Shown: piece after piece, positions 36,867-50,289 of the stretch
Layout: each line of letters begins with the position of its first letter
Position numbering within the stretch: the stretch's first letter is position 1
NCBI GenBank assembly: GCA_035772735.1
Contig: JASDFA010000002.1
Location: 186,001 to 250,000 of the forward strand
DNA length: 64,000 nt
Source: Datura wrightii
Taxonomy: Eukaryota; Streptophyta; Magnoliopsida; Solanales; Solanaceae
Direction of reading: 5' to 3'
Notes under the pieces: generated by a model
Told to the model about the DNA's origin: nothing
Database searches by the model: none
Seen by the model: the letters and a program-made list of their open reading frames with translations, nothing else
Program-made: the position numbers and the translations under genes

Positions 36867-38998
36867 GTGTTAGCCCAGGGATTTCTGGATATTTGATCGA
36901 CCGCCTCCGTTCGGCCCCAAATTTTGGTTGTGCACAGCCCGCGGGGCCTGGTGACGGGCGCCCTATCATTTCGTTTGATCGGCATCACTATTTTTCGCAT
37001 AAATGATAATTTACGATTTTCTCAATTTTCGGTGTATGTTAGCACACGGATTTTTTGAGATTCAATCGACCGCCTCCGTTCGGCCCCAAATTTTGGCTGT
37101 GCGCAGCCTGCGGGGCCTGGTGACGGGCGCCCTGTCATTTCTTTTGATCGGCATCACTATTTTTTGCAGAAATGACAATTTACAATTTTCTCGGTTTTCG
37201 GTGAATGTTAGCCCACGGATTTTTCGAGATTCGATCGACCGCCTCCGTTCGGCCCCAAATTTTGGCTGTGCGCAGCCTGCGGGGCCTGGTGACGGGCGCC
37301 CTGTCATTTCTTTTGATCGGCATCACTATTTTTCAAACAAATGACAATTTACGATTTTCTCGATTTTCGGTGTATGTTAGCCCACGGATTTTTGGAGATG
37401 TGATCGACCGTCTCCGTTTGGCCCCAAATTTTGGCTGTGCGCAGCCTGCGGGGCCTAGTGACGGGCGCCCTATCATTTCATTCGATCGGCATCACTATTT
37501 TTTGCATAAATGAAAATTTACGATTTTCTCGATTTTCGGTGAATGTTAGCCCACGGATTTCTGGAGATTCGATCGACCGCCTCCGTTCGCCCCCAAATTT
37601 TGGCTGTGCGCAGCCTGCGGGGCCTGGTGACGGGCGCCCTGTCATTTCTTTTGATCGGCATCACTATTTTTTGCAGAAATGACAATTTACGATTTTCTCG
37701 GTTTTCAATGAATGTTAGCCCACGGATTTTTCGAGATTCGATCGACCGCCTCCGTTCGGCCCCAAATTTTGGCTGTGCGCAGCCTGCGGGGCCTGGTAAC
37801 GGGCGCCCTGTCATTTCGTTTGATCGGCATCACTATTTTTCAAACAAATGACAATTTACGATTTTCTCGATTTTCGGTGTATGTTAGCCCACGGATTTTT
37901 GGAGATGTGATCGACCGTCTCCGTTTGCCCCCAAATTTTGGCTGTGCGCAGCCTGCGGGGCCTGGTGACGGGCGCCCTGTCATTTCTTTTGATCGGCATC
38001 ACTATTTTTCAAACAAAGACAATTTATGATTTTCTCGATTTTCGGTGTATGTTAGCCCACGGATTTTTGGAGATGTGATCGACCGTCTCCGTTTGGCCCC
38101 AAATTTTGGCTGTGCGCAGCCTGCAGGGCCTGGTGACGGGCGCCCTATCATTTCGTTTGATCGGCATCACTATTTTTCGCATAAATGAGAATTTATGATT
38201 TTCTCGATTTTCGGTGTATGTTAGCACACGGATTTTTCGAGATTCAATCGACCGCCTCCGTTCGGCCCTAAATTTTGGCTGTGCGCAGCCTGCGGGGCCT
38301 GGTGACGGGCGCCCTGTCATTTCTTTTGATCGGCATCACTATTTTTTGCAGAAATGACAATTTACGATTTTCTCGGTTTTCGGTGTATGTTAGCCCACAG
38401 ATTTTTCGTGATTCGATCGACCGCCTCCGTTTGGCCCCAAATTTTGGCTGTGCGAAGCCTGCGGGGCCTGGTGACGGGCGCCTTGTCATTTCGTTTGATC
38501 GGCATCACTATTTTTCAAGCAAATGACAATTTACGATTTTCTCGATTTTCGGTGTATGTTTGCCCACGAATTTTTGGAGATGTGATCGACCGTCTCCGTT
38601 TGGCCCCAAATTTTGGCTGTGCGCAGCCTGCGGGACCTAGTGACGGGCGCTCTATCAATTCGTTTGATCGGCATCACTATTTTTTGCGTAAATGACAATT
38701 TACGATTTTCTCGGTTTTCGGTGAATGTTAGCCCACGGATTTCTGAAGATTTGATCGACCGCCTCCGTTCGCCCCCAAATTTTGGCCGTGCGCAGCCTAC
38801 GGGGCCTGGTGACGGGCGCCCTATCAACTCGTTTGATGGGCATCACTATTTTTCGCATAAATGACAATTTACGATTTTTTCGGTTTTCGGTGTATGTTAG
38901 CCCACGGATTTTTGGAGATGTGATCGACCGTCTCCGTTTGGCCTCAAATTTTTGCTGTGCGGGGCCTGGTGACGGGCGCCCTATCATTTCGTTTGATC
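36867..38998 (+). repeat. Satellite block 12 (12.6 monomers)
   Basis: Recurrent 12.6-monomer class. From about 37.7 kb it is duplicated at +2940 bp in block 13, sharing GGATTTCTGAAGATTTG and GCCTACGGGGCC. Confidence 0.92.
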
Positions 38999-39975
38999 CG
39001 CTGTTACACCCCGTAAATTTCTAGCATATAGATGGCCTATTCGCGTGTTGGTTAAGAGTATATGAAATACATACATGCTAGAAAAAGGCACGGGGAAAGA
39101 TTGGACAACCGGCAAGTCGGCGCGTCGCAAGGCAAAATGCGACTTATAAAACGCATTCCAGGAATGCGACTTATAAATCGCATTCCTGAAATGCGACTTA
39201 TAAGTCGCATTCACTGAATGCGATTTATTGTTTCTATTATATATAAGCCCCACTTCGGTTTTAAATCAATTCATTACGGTAATCAGTAAGGAATCAGTAT
39301 AGTACAGAAAGTGATCAGAATTTAGATAGTCCTATCATTTCGTTTGATCGGCATCACTATTTTTTGCATAAACGAGAATTTACGATTTTCGCGATTTTTG
39401 GTATGTGTTAGCTCTTTATTAACAAAATAAGAACTGCCGAGATGCAAGTCTTTTGATGAGATCTTACATAATGTTGTTAAAACTATAATATAATCGACGG
39501 AAAAATAGTTTATTAGAGGCATATTATATAAATGATCATAACTTTGGGCTGGATTATCCGTTTTACGCGATTTTTTTTTTCATTTTGTGTATTTTTTCGA
39601 GATCTATCTCGACAAACCGCCCAAAGGCGGTTTGGCCGAGCCATTTTTCTAAAATATGCCTCTATCGCACTCATTTCAACATATTTCCCAATATGGGTGA
39701 CAATTTTAATTTAAAAACTGGTCCTAACGACCCACCACAACCGACACCACCATGGCAAGCGACCATGGTAGGCCAGCACTACCACCACTAATCTCTAGGA
39801 TTTTATTTATATCATAAGGATAAGCATAGGTGTTTTAGTTTAAATTTTCTATCGCTGGGCATTCATCGATGGGCGTTGGGTCTCGACATAGGTTAGCATG
39901 TGACATCCGATGTCGTCCGGTCTGTCGAGACTAGCATAGTGCGCCTATGTTGCTAACTTTCAAACTTTTCAGTGC
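38999..39975 (+). mobile_element. Cassette 13: 977 bp, 3 palindromic units
   Basis: Carries GAGTATATGAAATAC instead of GAGTATTTGAAATAC, shared with cassettes 14 and 15. The hairpin loop is CAAA. Confidence 0.8.
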
Positions 39976-41938
39976 GTGTTAGCCCAGGGATTTCTGGATA
40001 TTTGATCGACCGCCTCCGTTCGGCCCCAAATTTTGGTTGTGCACAGCCCGCGGGGCCTGGTGACGGGCGCCCTATCATTTCGTTTGATCGGCATCACTAT
40101 TTTTCGCATAAATGATAATTTACGATTTTCTCGATTTTCGGTGTATGTTAGCACACGGATTTTTTGAGATTCAATCGACCGCCTCCGTTCGGCCCCAAAT
40201 TTTGGTTGTGCGCAGCCTGCGGGGCCTGGTGATGGGCGCCCTGTCATTTCTTTTGATCGGCATCACTATTTTTTGCAGAAATGACAATTTACGATTTTCT
40301 CGGTTTTCGGTGAATGTTAGCCCACGGATTTTTCGAGATTCGATCGACCGCCTCCGTTCGGCCCCAAATTTTGGCTGTGCGCAGCCTGCGGGGCCTGGTG
40401 ATGGGCGCCCTGTCATTTCTTTTGATCGGCATCACTATTTTTCAAACAAATGACAATTTACGATTTTCTCGATTTTCGGTGTATGTTAGCCCACGGATTT
40501 TTGGAGATGTGATCGACCGTCTCCGTTTGGCCCCAAATTTTGGCTGTGCGCAGCCTGCGGGGCCTAGTGACGGGCGCCCTATCATTTCATTCGATCGGCA
40601 TCACTATTTTTTGCAGAAATGACAATTTACGATTTTCTCGGTTTTCAGTGAATGTTAGCCCACGGATTTTTCGAGATTCGATCGACCGCCTCCGTTCGGC
40701 CCCAAATTTTGGCTGTGCGCAGCCTGCGGGGCCTGGTAACGGGCGCCCTGTCATTTTGTTTGATCGGCATCACTATTTTTCAAACAAATGACAATTTACG
40801 ATTTTCTCGATTTTCGGTGTATGTTAGCCCACGGATTTTTGGAGATGTGATCGACCGTCTCCGTTTGCCCCCAAATTTTGGCTGTGCGCAGCCTGCGGGG
40901 CCTGGTGATGGGCGCCCTGTCATTTCTTTTGATCGGCATCACTATTTTTCAAACAAAGACAATTTATGATTTTCTCGATTTTCGGTGTATGTTAGCCCAC
41001 AGATTTTTGGAGATGTGATCGACCGTCTCCGTTTGGCCCCAAATTTTGGCTGTGTGCAGCCTGCAGGGCCTGGTGACGGGCGCCCTATCATTTCGTTTGA
41101 TCGGCATCACTATTTTTCGCATAAATGAGAATTTATGATTTTCTCGATTTTCGGTGTATGTTAGCACACGGATTTTTCGAGATCCAATCGACCGCCTCCG
41201 TTCGGCCCCAAATTTTGGCTGTGCGCAGCCTGCGGGGCCTGGTGACGGGCACCCTGTCATTTCTTTTGATCGGCATCACTATTTTTTGCAGAAATGACAA
41301 TTTACGATTTTCTCGGTTTTCGGTGTATGTTAGCCCACGGATTTTTCGTGATTCGATCGACCGCCTCCGTTTGGCCCCAAATTTTGGCTGTACGAAGCCT
41401 GCGGGGCCTGGTGACGGGCGCCTTATCATTTCGTTTTATCGGCATCACTATTTTTCAAGCAAATGACAATTTACGATTTTCTCGATTTTCGGTGTATGTT
41501 TGCCCACGAATTTTTGGAGATGTGATCGACCGTCTCCGTTTGGCCCCAAATTTTGGCTGTGCGCAGCCTGCGGGACCTAGTGACGGGCGCTCTATCAATT
41601 CGTTTGATCGGCATCACTATTTTTTGCGTAAATGACAATTTACGATTTTCTCGGTTTTCGGTGAATGTTAGCCCACGGATTTCTGAAGATTTGATCGACC
41701 GCCTCCGTTCGCCCCCAAATTTTGGCCGTGCGCAGCCTACGGGGCCTGGTGACGGGCGCCCTATCAACTCGTTTGATGGGCATCACTATTTTTCGCATAA
41801 ATGACAATTTACGATTTTCTCGGTTTTCGGTGTATGTTAGCCCACGGATTTTTGGAGATGTGATCGACCGTCTCCGTTTGGCCTCAAATTTTTGCTGTGC
41901 GGGGCCTGGTGACGGGCGCCCTATCATTTCGTTTGATC
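39976..41938 (+). repeat. Satellite block 13 (11.6 monomers)
   Basis: One monomer shorter than block 12 and closely related to it; the shift to block 12 changes from 3109 to 2940 bp near 40.6 kb, which locates the lost monomer. Confidence 0.92.
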
Positions 41939-42942
41939 CGCTGTTACACCCCGTAAATTTCTAGCATATAGATGGCCTATTCGCGTGTTGGTTAAGAGTA
42001 TATGAAATACATACATGCTAGAAAAAGGCACGGGGAAAGATTGGACAACCGGCAAGTCAGCGCGTCGCAAGGCAAAATGCGACTTATAAAACGCATTCCA
42101 GGAATGCGACTTATAAATCGCATTCCTGAAATGCGACTTATAAATCGCATTCCTGAAATGCGACTTATAAGTCGCATTCACTGAATGCGATTTATTGTTT
42201 CTATTATATATAAGCCCCACTTCGGTTTTAAATCAATTCATTACGGTAATCAGTAAGGAATCAGTATAGTACAGAAAGTGATCAGAATTTAGATAGTCCT
42301 ATCATTTCGTTTGATCGGCATCACTATTTTTTGCATAAACGAGAATTTACGATTTTCGCGATTTTTGGTATGTGTTAGCTCTTTATTAACAAAATAAGAA
42401 CTGCCGAGATGCAAGTCTTTTGATGAGATCTTACATAATGTTGTTAAAACTGTAATATAATCGACGGAAAAATAGTTTATTTGAGGCATATTATATAAAT
42501 GATCATAACTTTGGGCTGGATTATCCGTTTTACGCGATTTTTTTTTTCATTTTGTGTATTTTTTCGAGATCTATCTCGACAAACTGCCGAAAGGCGGTTT
42601 GGCCGAGCCATTTTTCTAAAATATGCCTCTATCGCACTCATTTCAACATATTTCCCAATATGGGTGACAATTTTAATTTAAAAACTGGTCCTAACGACCC
42701 ACCACAACCGACACCACCATGGCAAGCGACCATGGTAGGCCAGCACTACCACCACTAATCTCTAGGATTTTATTTATATCATAAGGATAAGCATAGGTGT
42801 TTTAGTTTAAATTTTCTATCGCTGGGCATTCATCGATGGGCGTTGGGTCTCGACATAGGTTAGCATGTGACATCCGATGTCGTCCGGTCTGTCGAGACTA
42901 GCATAGTGCGCCTATGTTGCTAACTTTCAAACTTTTCAGTGC
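41939..42942 (+). mobile_element. Cassette 14: 1004 bp, 4 palindromic units
   Basis: Duplicate of cassette 13 with one more 27-bp unit (TTATAAATCGCATTCCTGAA repeated). AAGTCAGCGCGTC replaces AAGTCGGCGCGTC, and TTTATTTGAGGC replaces TTTATTAGAGGC. Confidence 0.8.
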
Positions 42943-45900
42943 GTGTTAGCCCAGGGATTTCTGGATATTTGATCGACCGCCTCCGTTCGGCCCCAAATTT
43001 TGGCTGTGCACAGCCCGCGGGGCCTGGTGACGGGCGCCCTATCATTTCGTTTGATCGGCATCACTATTTTTCGCATAAATGAGAATTTCCGATTTTCTCG
43101 ATTTTCGGTGTATGTTAGCACACGGATTTTTCGAGATTCAATCGACCGGCTCCGTTCGGCCCCAAATCTTGGCTGTGCGCAGCCTGCGGGGCCTGGTGAC
43201 GGGCGCCCTGTCATTTCTTTTGATCGGCATCACTATTTTTTGCAGAAATGACAATTTACGATTTTTTCGGTTTTCGGTGAATGTTAGCCCACGGATTTTT
43301 CGAGATTCGATCGACCGCCTCCGTTCGGCCCCAAATTTTGGCTGTGCGCAGCCTGCGGGGCCTGGTGACGGGCGCCCTGTCATTTCTTTTGATCGGCATC
43401 ACTATTTTTCAAACAAATGACAATTTACGATTTTCTCGATTTTCGGTGTATGTTAGCCCACGGATTTTTGGAGATGTGATCGACCGTCTCCGTTTGGCCC
43501 CAAATTTTGGCTGTGCGCAGCCTGCGGGGCCTAGTGACGGGCGCCCTATCATTTCATTCGATCGGCATCACTATTTTTTGCATAAATGAAAATTTACGAT
43601 TTTCTCGATTTTCGGTGAATGTTAGCCCACAGATTTTTTGTGATTCGATCGACCGCCTCCGTTCGGCCCCAAATTTTGGCTGTGCGCAGCCTGCGGGGCC
43701 TGGTGACGGGCGCCCTATCAACTCGTTTGATGGGCATCACTATTTTTCGCATAAATGACAATTTACGATTTTCTCGGTTTTCGGTGTATGTTAGCCCACG
43801 GATTTTTGGAGATGTGATCGACCGTCTCCGTTTGGCCTGAAATTTTTGCTGTGCGCAGCCTGCGGGGCCTAGTGACGGGCGCCCTGTCATTTCGTTTGAT
43901 CGGCATCACTATTTTTTGCGTAAATGACAATTTACGATTTTCTCGATTTTCGGTGAATGTTAGCCCATGGATTTCTGGAGATTCGATCGACCGCCTCCGT
44001 TCGCCCCCAAATTTTGGTCGTGCGCAGCCTAAGGGGCCTGGTGACGGGCGCCCTATCAACTCGTTTGATGGGCATCACTATTTTTCGCATAAATGACAAT
44101 TTACGATTTTCTCGGTTTTCGGTGTATGTTAGCCCACGGATTTTTGGAGATGTGATCGACCGTCTCCGTTTGACCTCAAATTTTTGCTGTGCGGGGCCTG
44201 GTGATGGGCGCCCTATCATTTCGTTTGATCCGCTGTTACACCCCGTAAATTTTTGCTGTGCGGGGCCTGGTGACGGGCGCCCTATCATTTCTTTTGATCG
44301 GCATCACTATTTTTCAAACAAATGACAATTTATGATTTTCTCGATTTTCGGTGTATGTTAGCCCACGGATTTTTGGAGATGTGATCGACCGTCTCCGTTT
44401 GGCCTGAAAGTTTTGCTGTGCGCAGCCTGCGGGGCCTGGTAACGGGCGCCCTGTCATTTCGTTTGATCGGCATCACTATTTTTCAAACAAATGACAATTT
44501 ACGATTTTTCTCGATTTTCGGTGTATGTTAGCCCACGGATTTTTGGAGATGTGATCGACCGTCTCCGTTTGCCCCCAAATTTTGGCTGTGCGTAGCCTGC
44601 GGGGCCTGGTGACGGGCGCCCTGTCATTTCTTTTGATCGGCATCACTATTTTTCAAACAAAGACAATTTACGATTTTCTCGATTTTCAGTGTATGTTAGC
44701 CCACGGATTTTTGGAGATGTGATCGACCGTCTCCATTTGGCCCCAAATTTTGGCTGTGCGCAGCCTGCAGGGCCTGGTGACGGGCGCCCTATCATTTCGT
44801 TTGATCGGCATCACTATTTTTCGCATAAATGAGAATTTATGATTTTCTCGATTTTCGGTGTATGTTAGCACACGGATTTTTCGAGATTCAATCGACCGCC
44901 TCCGTTCGACCCCAAATTTTGGCTGTGCGCAGCCTGCGGGGCCTGGTGACGGGCGCCCTGTCATTTCTTTTGATCGGCATCACTATTTTTTGCAGAAATG
45001 ACAATTTACGATTTTCTCGGTTTTCTGTGTATGTTAGCCCACGGATTTTTCGTGATTCGATCGACCGCCTCCGTTTGGCCCCAAATTTTGGCTGTGCGCA
45101 GCCTGCGGGGCCTGGTGACGGGCGCCCTGTCATTTCTTTTGATCGGCATCACTATTTTTCAAACAAATGACAATTTACGATTTTCGGTGTATGTTAGCCC
45201 ACGGATTTTTGGAGATGTGATCGACCGTCTCCGTTTGGCCCCAAATTTTGGCTGTGCGCAGCCTGCGGGGCCTAGTGACGGACGCTCTATCAATTCGTTT
45301 GATCGGCATCACTATTTTTTGCGTAAATGACAATTTACGATTTTCTCGATTTTCGGTGAATGTTAGCCCACGGATTTCTGGAGATTCGATCGACCGCCTC
45401 CGTTCGCCGCCAAATTTTGGTCGTGCGCAGCCTGCGGGGCCTGGTGACGGGCGCCCTATCAACTCGTTTGATGGGCATCACTATTTTTCGCATAAATGAT
45501 AATTTACGATTTTCTCGGTTTTCGGTGTATGTTAGCCCACAGATTTTTGGAGATGTGATCGACCGTCTCCGTTTGGCCTGAAATTTTTGCTGTACGCAGC
45601 CTGTGGGGCCTGGTAACGGGCGCCCTATCATTTCATTTGATCGGCATCACTATTTTTCAAACAAATGACAATTTACGATTTTCTCGATTTTCGGTGTATG
45701 TTAGCCCACGGATTTTTGGAGATGTGATCGACCGTCTCCGTTTGCCCCCAAATTTTGGCTGTGCGCAGCCTGCGGGGCCTGGTGACGGGCGCCCTATCAT
45801 TTCTTTTGATTGGCATCACTATTTTTAAAACAAATGACAATTTACGATTTTCTCGATTTTCGGTGTATGTTAGCCCACGGATTTTTGGAGATGTGATCGA

Positions 45901-47153
45901 CCGTCTCCGTTTGGCCTGAAATTTTTGCTGTGCGCAGCCTGCGGGGCCTGGTAACGGGTGCCCTGTCATTTCGTTTGATCGGCATCACTATTTTTCAAAC
46001 AAATGATAATTTACGATTTTCTCGATTTTCGGTGTATGTTAGCCCACGGATTTTTGGAGATGTGATCGACCGTCTCCGTTTGCCCCCAAATTTTGGCTGT
46101 GCGCAGCCTGCGGGGCCTGGTGACGGGCGCCCTGTCATTTCTTTTGATCGGCATCACTATTTTTCAAACAAAGACAATTTACGATTTTCTCGATTTTCGG
46201 TGTATGTTAGCCCACGGATTTTTGGAGATGTGATCGACCGTCTCCGTTTGGCGCCAAATTTTGGCTGTGCGCAGCCTGCAGGGCCTGGTGACGGGCGCCC
46301 TATCATTTCGTTTGATCGGCATCACTATTTTTCGCATAAATGAGAATTTATGATTTTCTCGATTTTCGGTGTATGTTAGCACACAGATTTTTCGAGATTC
46401 AATCGACCGCCTCCGTTCGGCCCCAAATTTTGGCTGTGCGCAGCCTGCGGGGCCTGGTGACGGGCGCCCTGTCATTTCTTTTGATCGGCATCACTATTTT
46501 TTGCAGAAATGACAATTTACGATTTTCTCGGTTTTCGGTGTATGTTAGCCCACGGATTTTTCGTGATTCGATCGACCGCCTCCGTTCGGCCCCAAATTTT
46601 GGCTGTGCGAAGCCTGCGGGGCCTGGTGACGGGCGCCTTGTCATTTCGTTTGATCGGCATCACTATTTTTCAAGCAAATGATAATTTACGATTTTCTCGA
46701 TTTTCGGTGTATGTTTGCCCACGGATTTTTGGAGATGTGATCGACCGTCTCCGTTTGGCCCCAAATTTTGGCTGTGCGCAGCCTACGGGGCCTAGTGACG
46801 GGTGCTCTATCAATTCGTTTGATCGGCATCACTATTTTTTGCGTAAATGACAATTTATGATTTTCTCGGTTTTCGGTGAATGTTAGCCCACGGATTTCTG
46901 AAGATTTGATCGACCGCCTCCGTTCGCCCCCAAATTTTGGCCGTGCGCAGCCTGCGGGGCCTGGTGACGGGCGCCCTATCAACTCGTTTGATGGGCATCA
47001 CTATTTTTCGCATAAATGACAATTTACGATTTTCTCGGTTTTCGGTGTATGTTAGCCCACGGATTTTTGGAGATGTGATCGACCGTCTCCGTTTGGCCTC
47101 AAATTTTTGCTGTGCGGGGCCTGGTGACGGGCGCCCTATCATTTCGTTTGATC
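42943..47153 (+). repeat. Satellite block 14 (about 24.9 monomers, with a cassette scar)
   Basis: It contains a 23-bp cassette remnant at 44231-44253 flanked by two truncated TGTGCGGGGCC monomers, a 9-bp deletion near 45180 (GATTTTCGGTG), and the CAAACAAAGAC deletion at two places (44659 and 46167). Confidence 0.92.
44231..44253 (+). mobile_element. Cassette scar: first ~23 bp only
   Basis: CGCTGTTACACCCCGTAAAT is followed directly by TTTTTGCTGTGCGGGGCC, the end of another pre-cassette monomer. The short homology AAATTT at the cassette start and in the monomer explains the join. It is the remnant of a seventeenth cassette lost by unequal recombination, or the product of a recombination between a cassette start and a monomer. 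Confidence 0.85.
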
Positions 47154-48157
47154 CGCTGTTACACCCCGTAAATTTCTAGCATATAGATGGCCTATTCGCG
47201 TGTTGGTTAAGAGTATATGAAATACATACATGCTAGAAAAAGGCACGGGGAAAGATTGGACAACCGGCAAGTCGGCGCGTCGCAAGGCAAAATGCGACTT
47301 ATAAAACCCATTCCAGGAATGCGACTTATAAATCGCATTTCTTCAATGCGACTTATAAATCGCATTCCTGAAATGCGACTTATAAGTCGCATTCACTGAA
47401 TGCGATTTATTGTTTCTATTATATATAAGCCCCACTTCGGTTTTAAATCAATTCATTACGGTAATCAGTAAGGAATCAGTATAGTATAAAAAGTGATCAG
47501 AATTTAGATAGTCCTATCATTTCGTTTGATCGGCATCACTATTTTTTGCATAAACGAGAATTTACGATTTTCGCGATTTTTGGTATGTGTTAGCTCTTTA
47601 TTAACAAAATAAGAACTGCCGAGATGCAAGTCTTTTGATGAGATCTTACATAATGTTGTTAAAACTGTAATATAATCGACGGAAAAATAGTTTATTAGAG
47701 GCATATTATATAAATGATCATAACTTTGGGCTGGATTATCCGTTTTACGCGATTTTTTTTTTCATTTTGTGTATTTTTTCGAGATCTATCTCAACAAACC
47801 GCCAAAAGGCGGTTTGGCCGAGCCATTTTTCTAAAATATGCCTCTATCGCACTCATTTCAACATATTTCCCAATATGGGTGACAATTTTAATTTAAAAAC
47901 TGGTCCTAACGACCCACCACAACCGACACCACCATGGCAAGCGACCATGGTAGGCCAGCACTACCACCACTAATCTCTAGGATTTTATTTATATCATAAG
48001 GATAAGCATAGGTGTTTTAGTTTAAATTTTCTATCGCTGGGCATTCATCGATGGGCGTTGGGTCTCGACATAGGTTAGCATGTGACATCCGATGTCGTCC
48101 GGTCTGTCGAGACAAGCATAGTGCGCCTATGTTGCTAACTTTCAAACTTTTCAGTGC
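47154..48157 (+). mobile_element. Cassette 15: 1004 bp, 4 palindromic units
   Basis: Has the TATATG variant shared with cassettes 13 and 14 and the AAAA hairpin loop shared with cassette 12. ATCTCAACAAACC breaks the first hairpin. It is the only cassette not followed by the usual CCCAGGGATTTC monomer. Confidence 0.8.
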
Positions 48158-50289
48158 GTGTTAGCCCACGGATTTTTGGAGATGTGATCGACCGTCTCCG
48201 TTTGGCCCCAAATTTTGGCTGTGCGCAGCCTGCGGGGTCTAGTGACGGGCGCCCTATCATTTCATTCGATCGGCATCACTATTTTTTGCATAAATGAAAA
48301 TTTACGATTTTCTCGATTTTCGGTGAATGTTAGCCCACGGATTTCTGGAGATTCGATCGACCGCCTCCGTTCGCCCCCAAATTTTGGTCGTGCGCAGCCT
48401 GCGGGGCCTGGTGACGGGCGCCCTATCAACTCGTTTGATGGGCATCACTATTTTTCGCATAAATGACAATTTACGATTTTCTCGGTTTTCGGTGTATGTT
48501 AGCCCACGAATTTTTGGAGATGTGATCGACCGTCTCCGTTTGGCCTGAAAGTTTTGCTGTGCGCAGCCTGCGGGGCCTGGTAACGGGCGCCCTGTCATTT
48601 CGTTTGATCGGCATCACTATTTTTCAAACAAATGACAATTTACGATTTTCTTGATTTTCGGTGTATGTTAGCCCACGGATTTTTGGAGATGTGATCGACC
48701 GTCTCCGTTTGCCCCCAAATTTTGGCTGTGCGCAGCCTGCGGGGCCTGGTGACGGGCGCCCTATCATTTCTTTTGATCGCATCACTATTTTTCAAACAAA
48801 TGACAATTTACGATTTTCTCGATTTTCGGTGTATGTTAGCCCACGGATTTTTGGAGATGTGATCGACCGTCTCCGTTTGGCCCCAAATTTTGGCTGTGCG
48901 CAGTCTGCAGGGCCTGGTGACGGGCGCCCTATCATTTCGTTTGATCGTCATCACTATTTTTCGCATAAATGAGAATTTATGATTTTCTCGGTTTTCGGTG
49001 AATGTTAGCCCACGGATTTCTGGAGATTTGATCGACCGCCTCCGTTCGCCCCCAAATTTTAGCCGTGCGCAGCCTGCGGGGCCTGGTGTCGGGCGCCCTA
49101 TCAACTCGTTTGATGGGCATCACTATTTTTCGCATAAATGACAATTTACGATTTTCTCGATTTTCGGTGTATGTTAGCCCACAGATTTTTGGAGATGTGA
49201 TCGACCGTCTCCGTTTGCCCCCAAATTTTGGCTGTGCGTAGCCTGTGGGGCCTAGTGACGGGCGCCCTATCATTTCTTTTGATCGGCATCACTATTTTTC
49301 AAACAAATGACAATTTACGATTTTCTCGATTTTCGGTGTATGTTAGCCCACGGATTTTTGGAGATGTGATCGACCGTCTCCGTTTGGCCCCAAATTTTGG
49401 CTGTGCGCAGCCTGCAGGGCCTGGTGACGGGCGCCCTATCATTTCGTTTGATCGGCATCACTATTTTTCGCATAAATGAGAATTTATGATTTTCTCGATT
49501 TTCGGTGTATGTTAGCACACGGATTTTTCGAGATTCAATCGACCGCCTCCGTTCGGCCCCAAATTTTGGCTGTGCGCAGCCTGCGGGGCCTGGTGACGGG
49601 CGCCCTGTCATTTCTTTTGATCGGCATCACTATTTTTTGCAGAAATGACAATTTACGATTTTCTCGGTTTTCGGTGTATGTTAGCCCACGGATTTTTCGT
49701 GATTCGATCGACCGCCTCCGTTCGGCCCCAAATTTTGGCTGTGCGAAGCCTGCGGGGCCTGGTGACGGGCGCCTTGTCATTTCGTTTGATCGGCATCACT
49801 ATTTTTCAAGCAAATGAAAATTTACAATTTTCTCGATTTTCGGTGTATGTTTGCCCACGGATTTTTGGAGATGTGATCGACCGTCTCCGTTTGGCCCCAA
49901 ATTTTGGCTGTGCGTAGCCTGCGGGGCCTAGTGACAGGCGCTCTATCAATTCGTTTGATCGGCATCACTATTTTTTGCGTAAATGACAATTTACGATTTT
50001 CTCGGTTTTTGGTGAATGTTAGCCCACGGATTTCTGGAGATTTGATCGACCGCCTCCGTTCGCCCCCAAATTTTGGCCGTGCGCAGCCTGCGGGGCCTGG
50101 TGACGGGCGCCCTATCAACTCGTTTGATGGGCATTACTATTTTTTGCATAAATGACAATTTACGATTTTCTCGGTTTTCGGTGTATGTTAGCCCACGGAT
50201 TTTTGGAGATGTGATCGACCGTCTCCGTTTGGCCTCAAATTTTTGCTGTGCGGGGCCTGGTGACGGGCGCCCTATCATTTCGTTTGATC
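48158..50289 (+). repeat. Satellite block 15 (12.6 monomers)
   Basis: Begins with a TTAGCCCACGGATTTTTGG monomer instead of the usual post-cassette type. One G is lost in GATCGCATCAC near 48778, and a hybrid monomer occurs near 48985. Confidence 0.92.
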
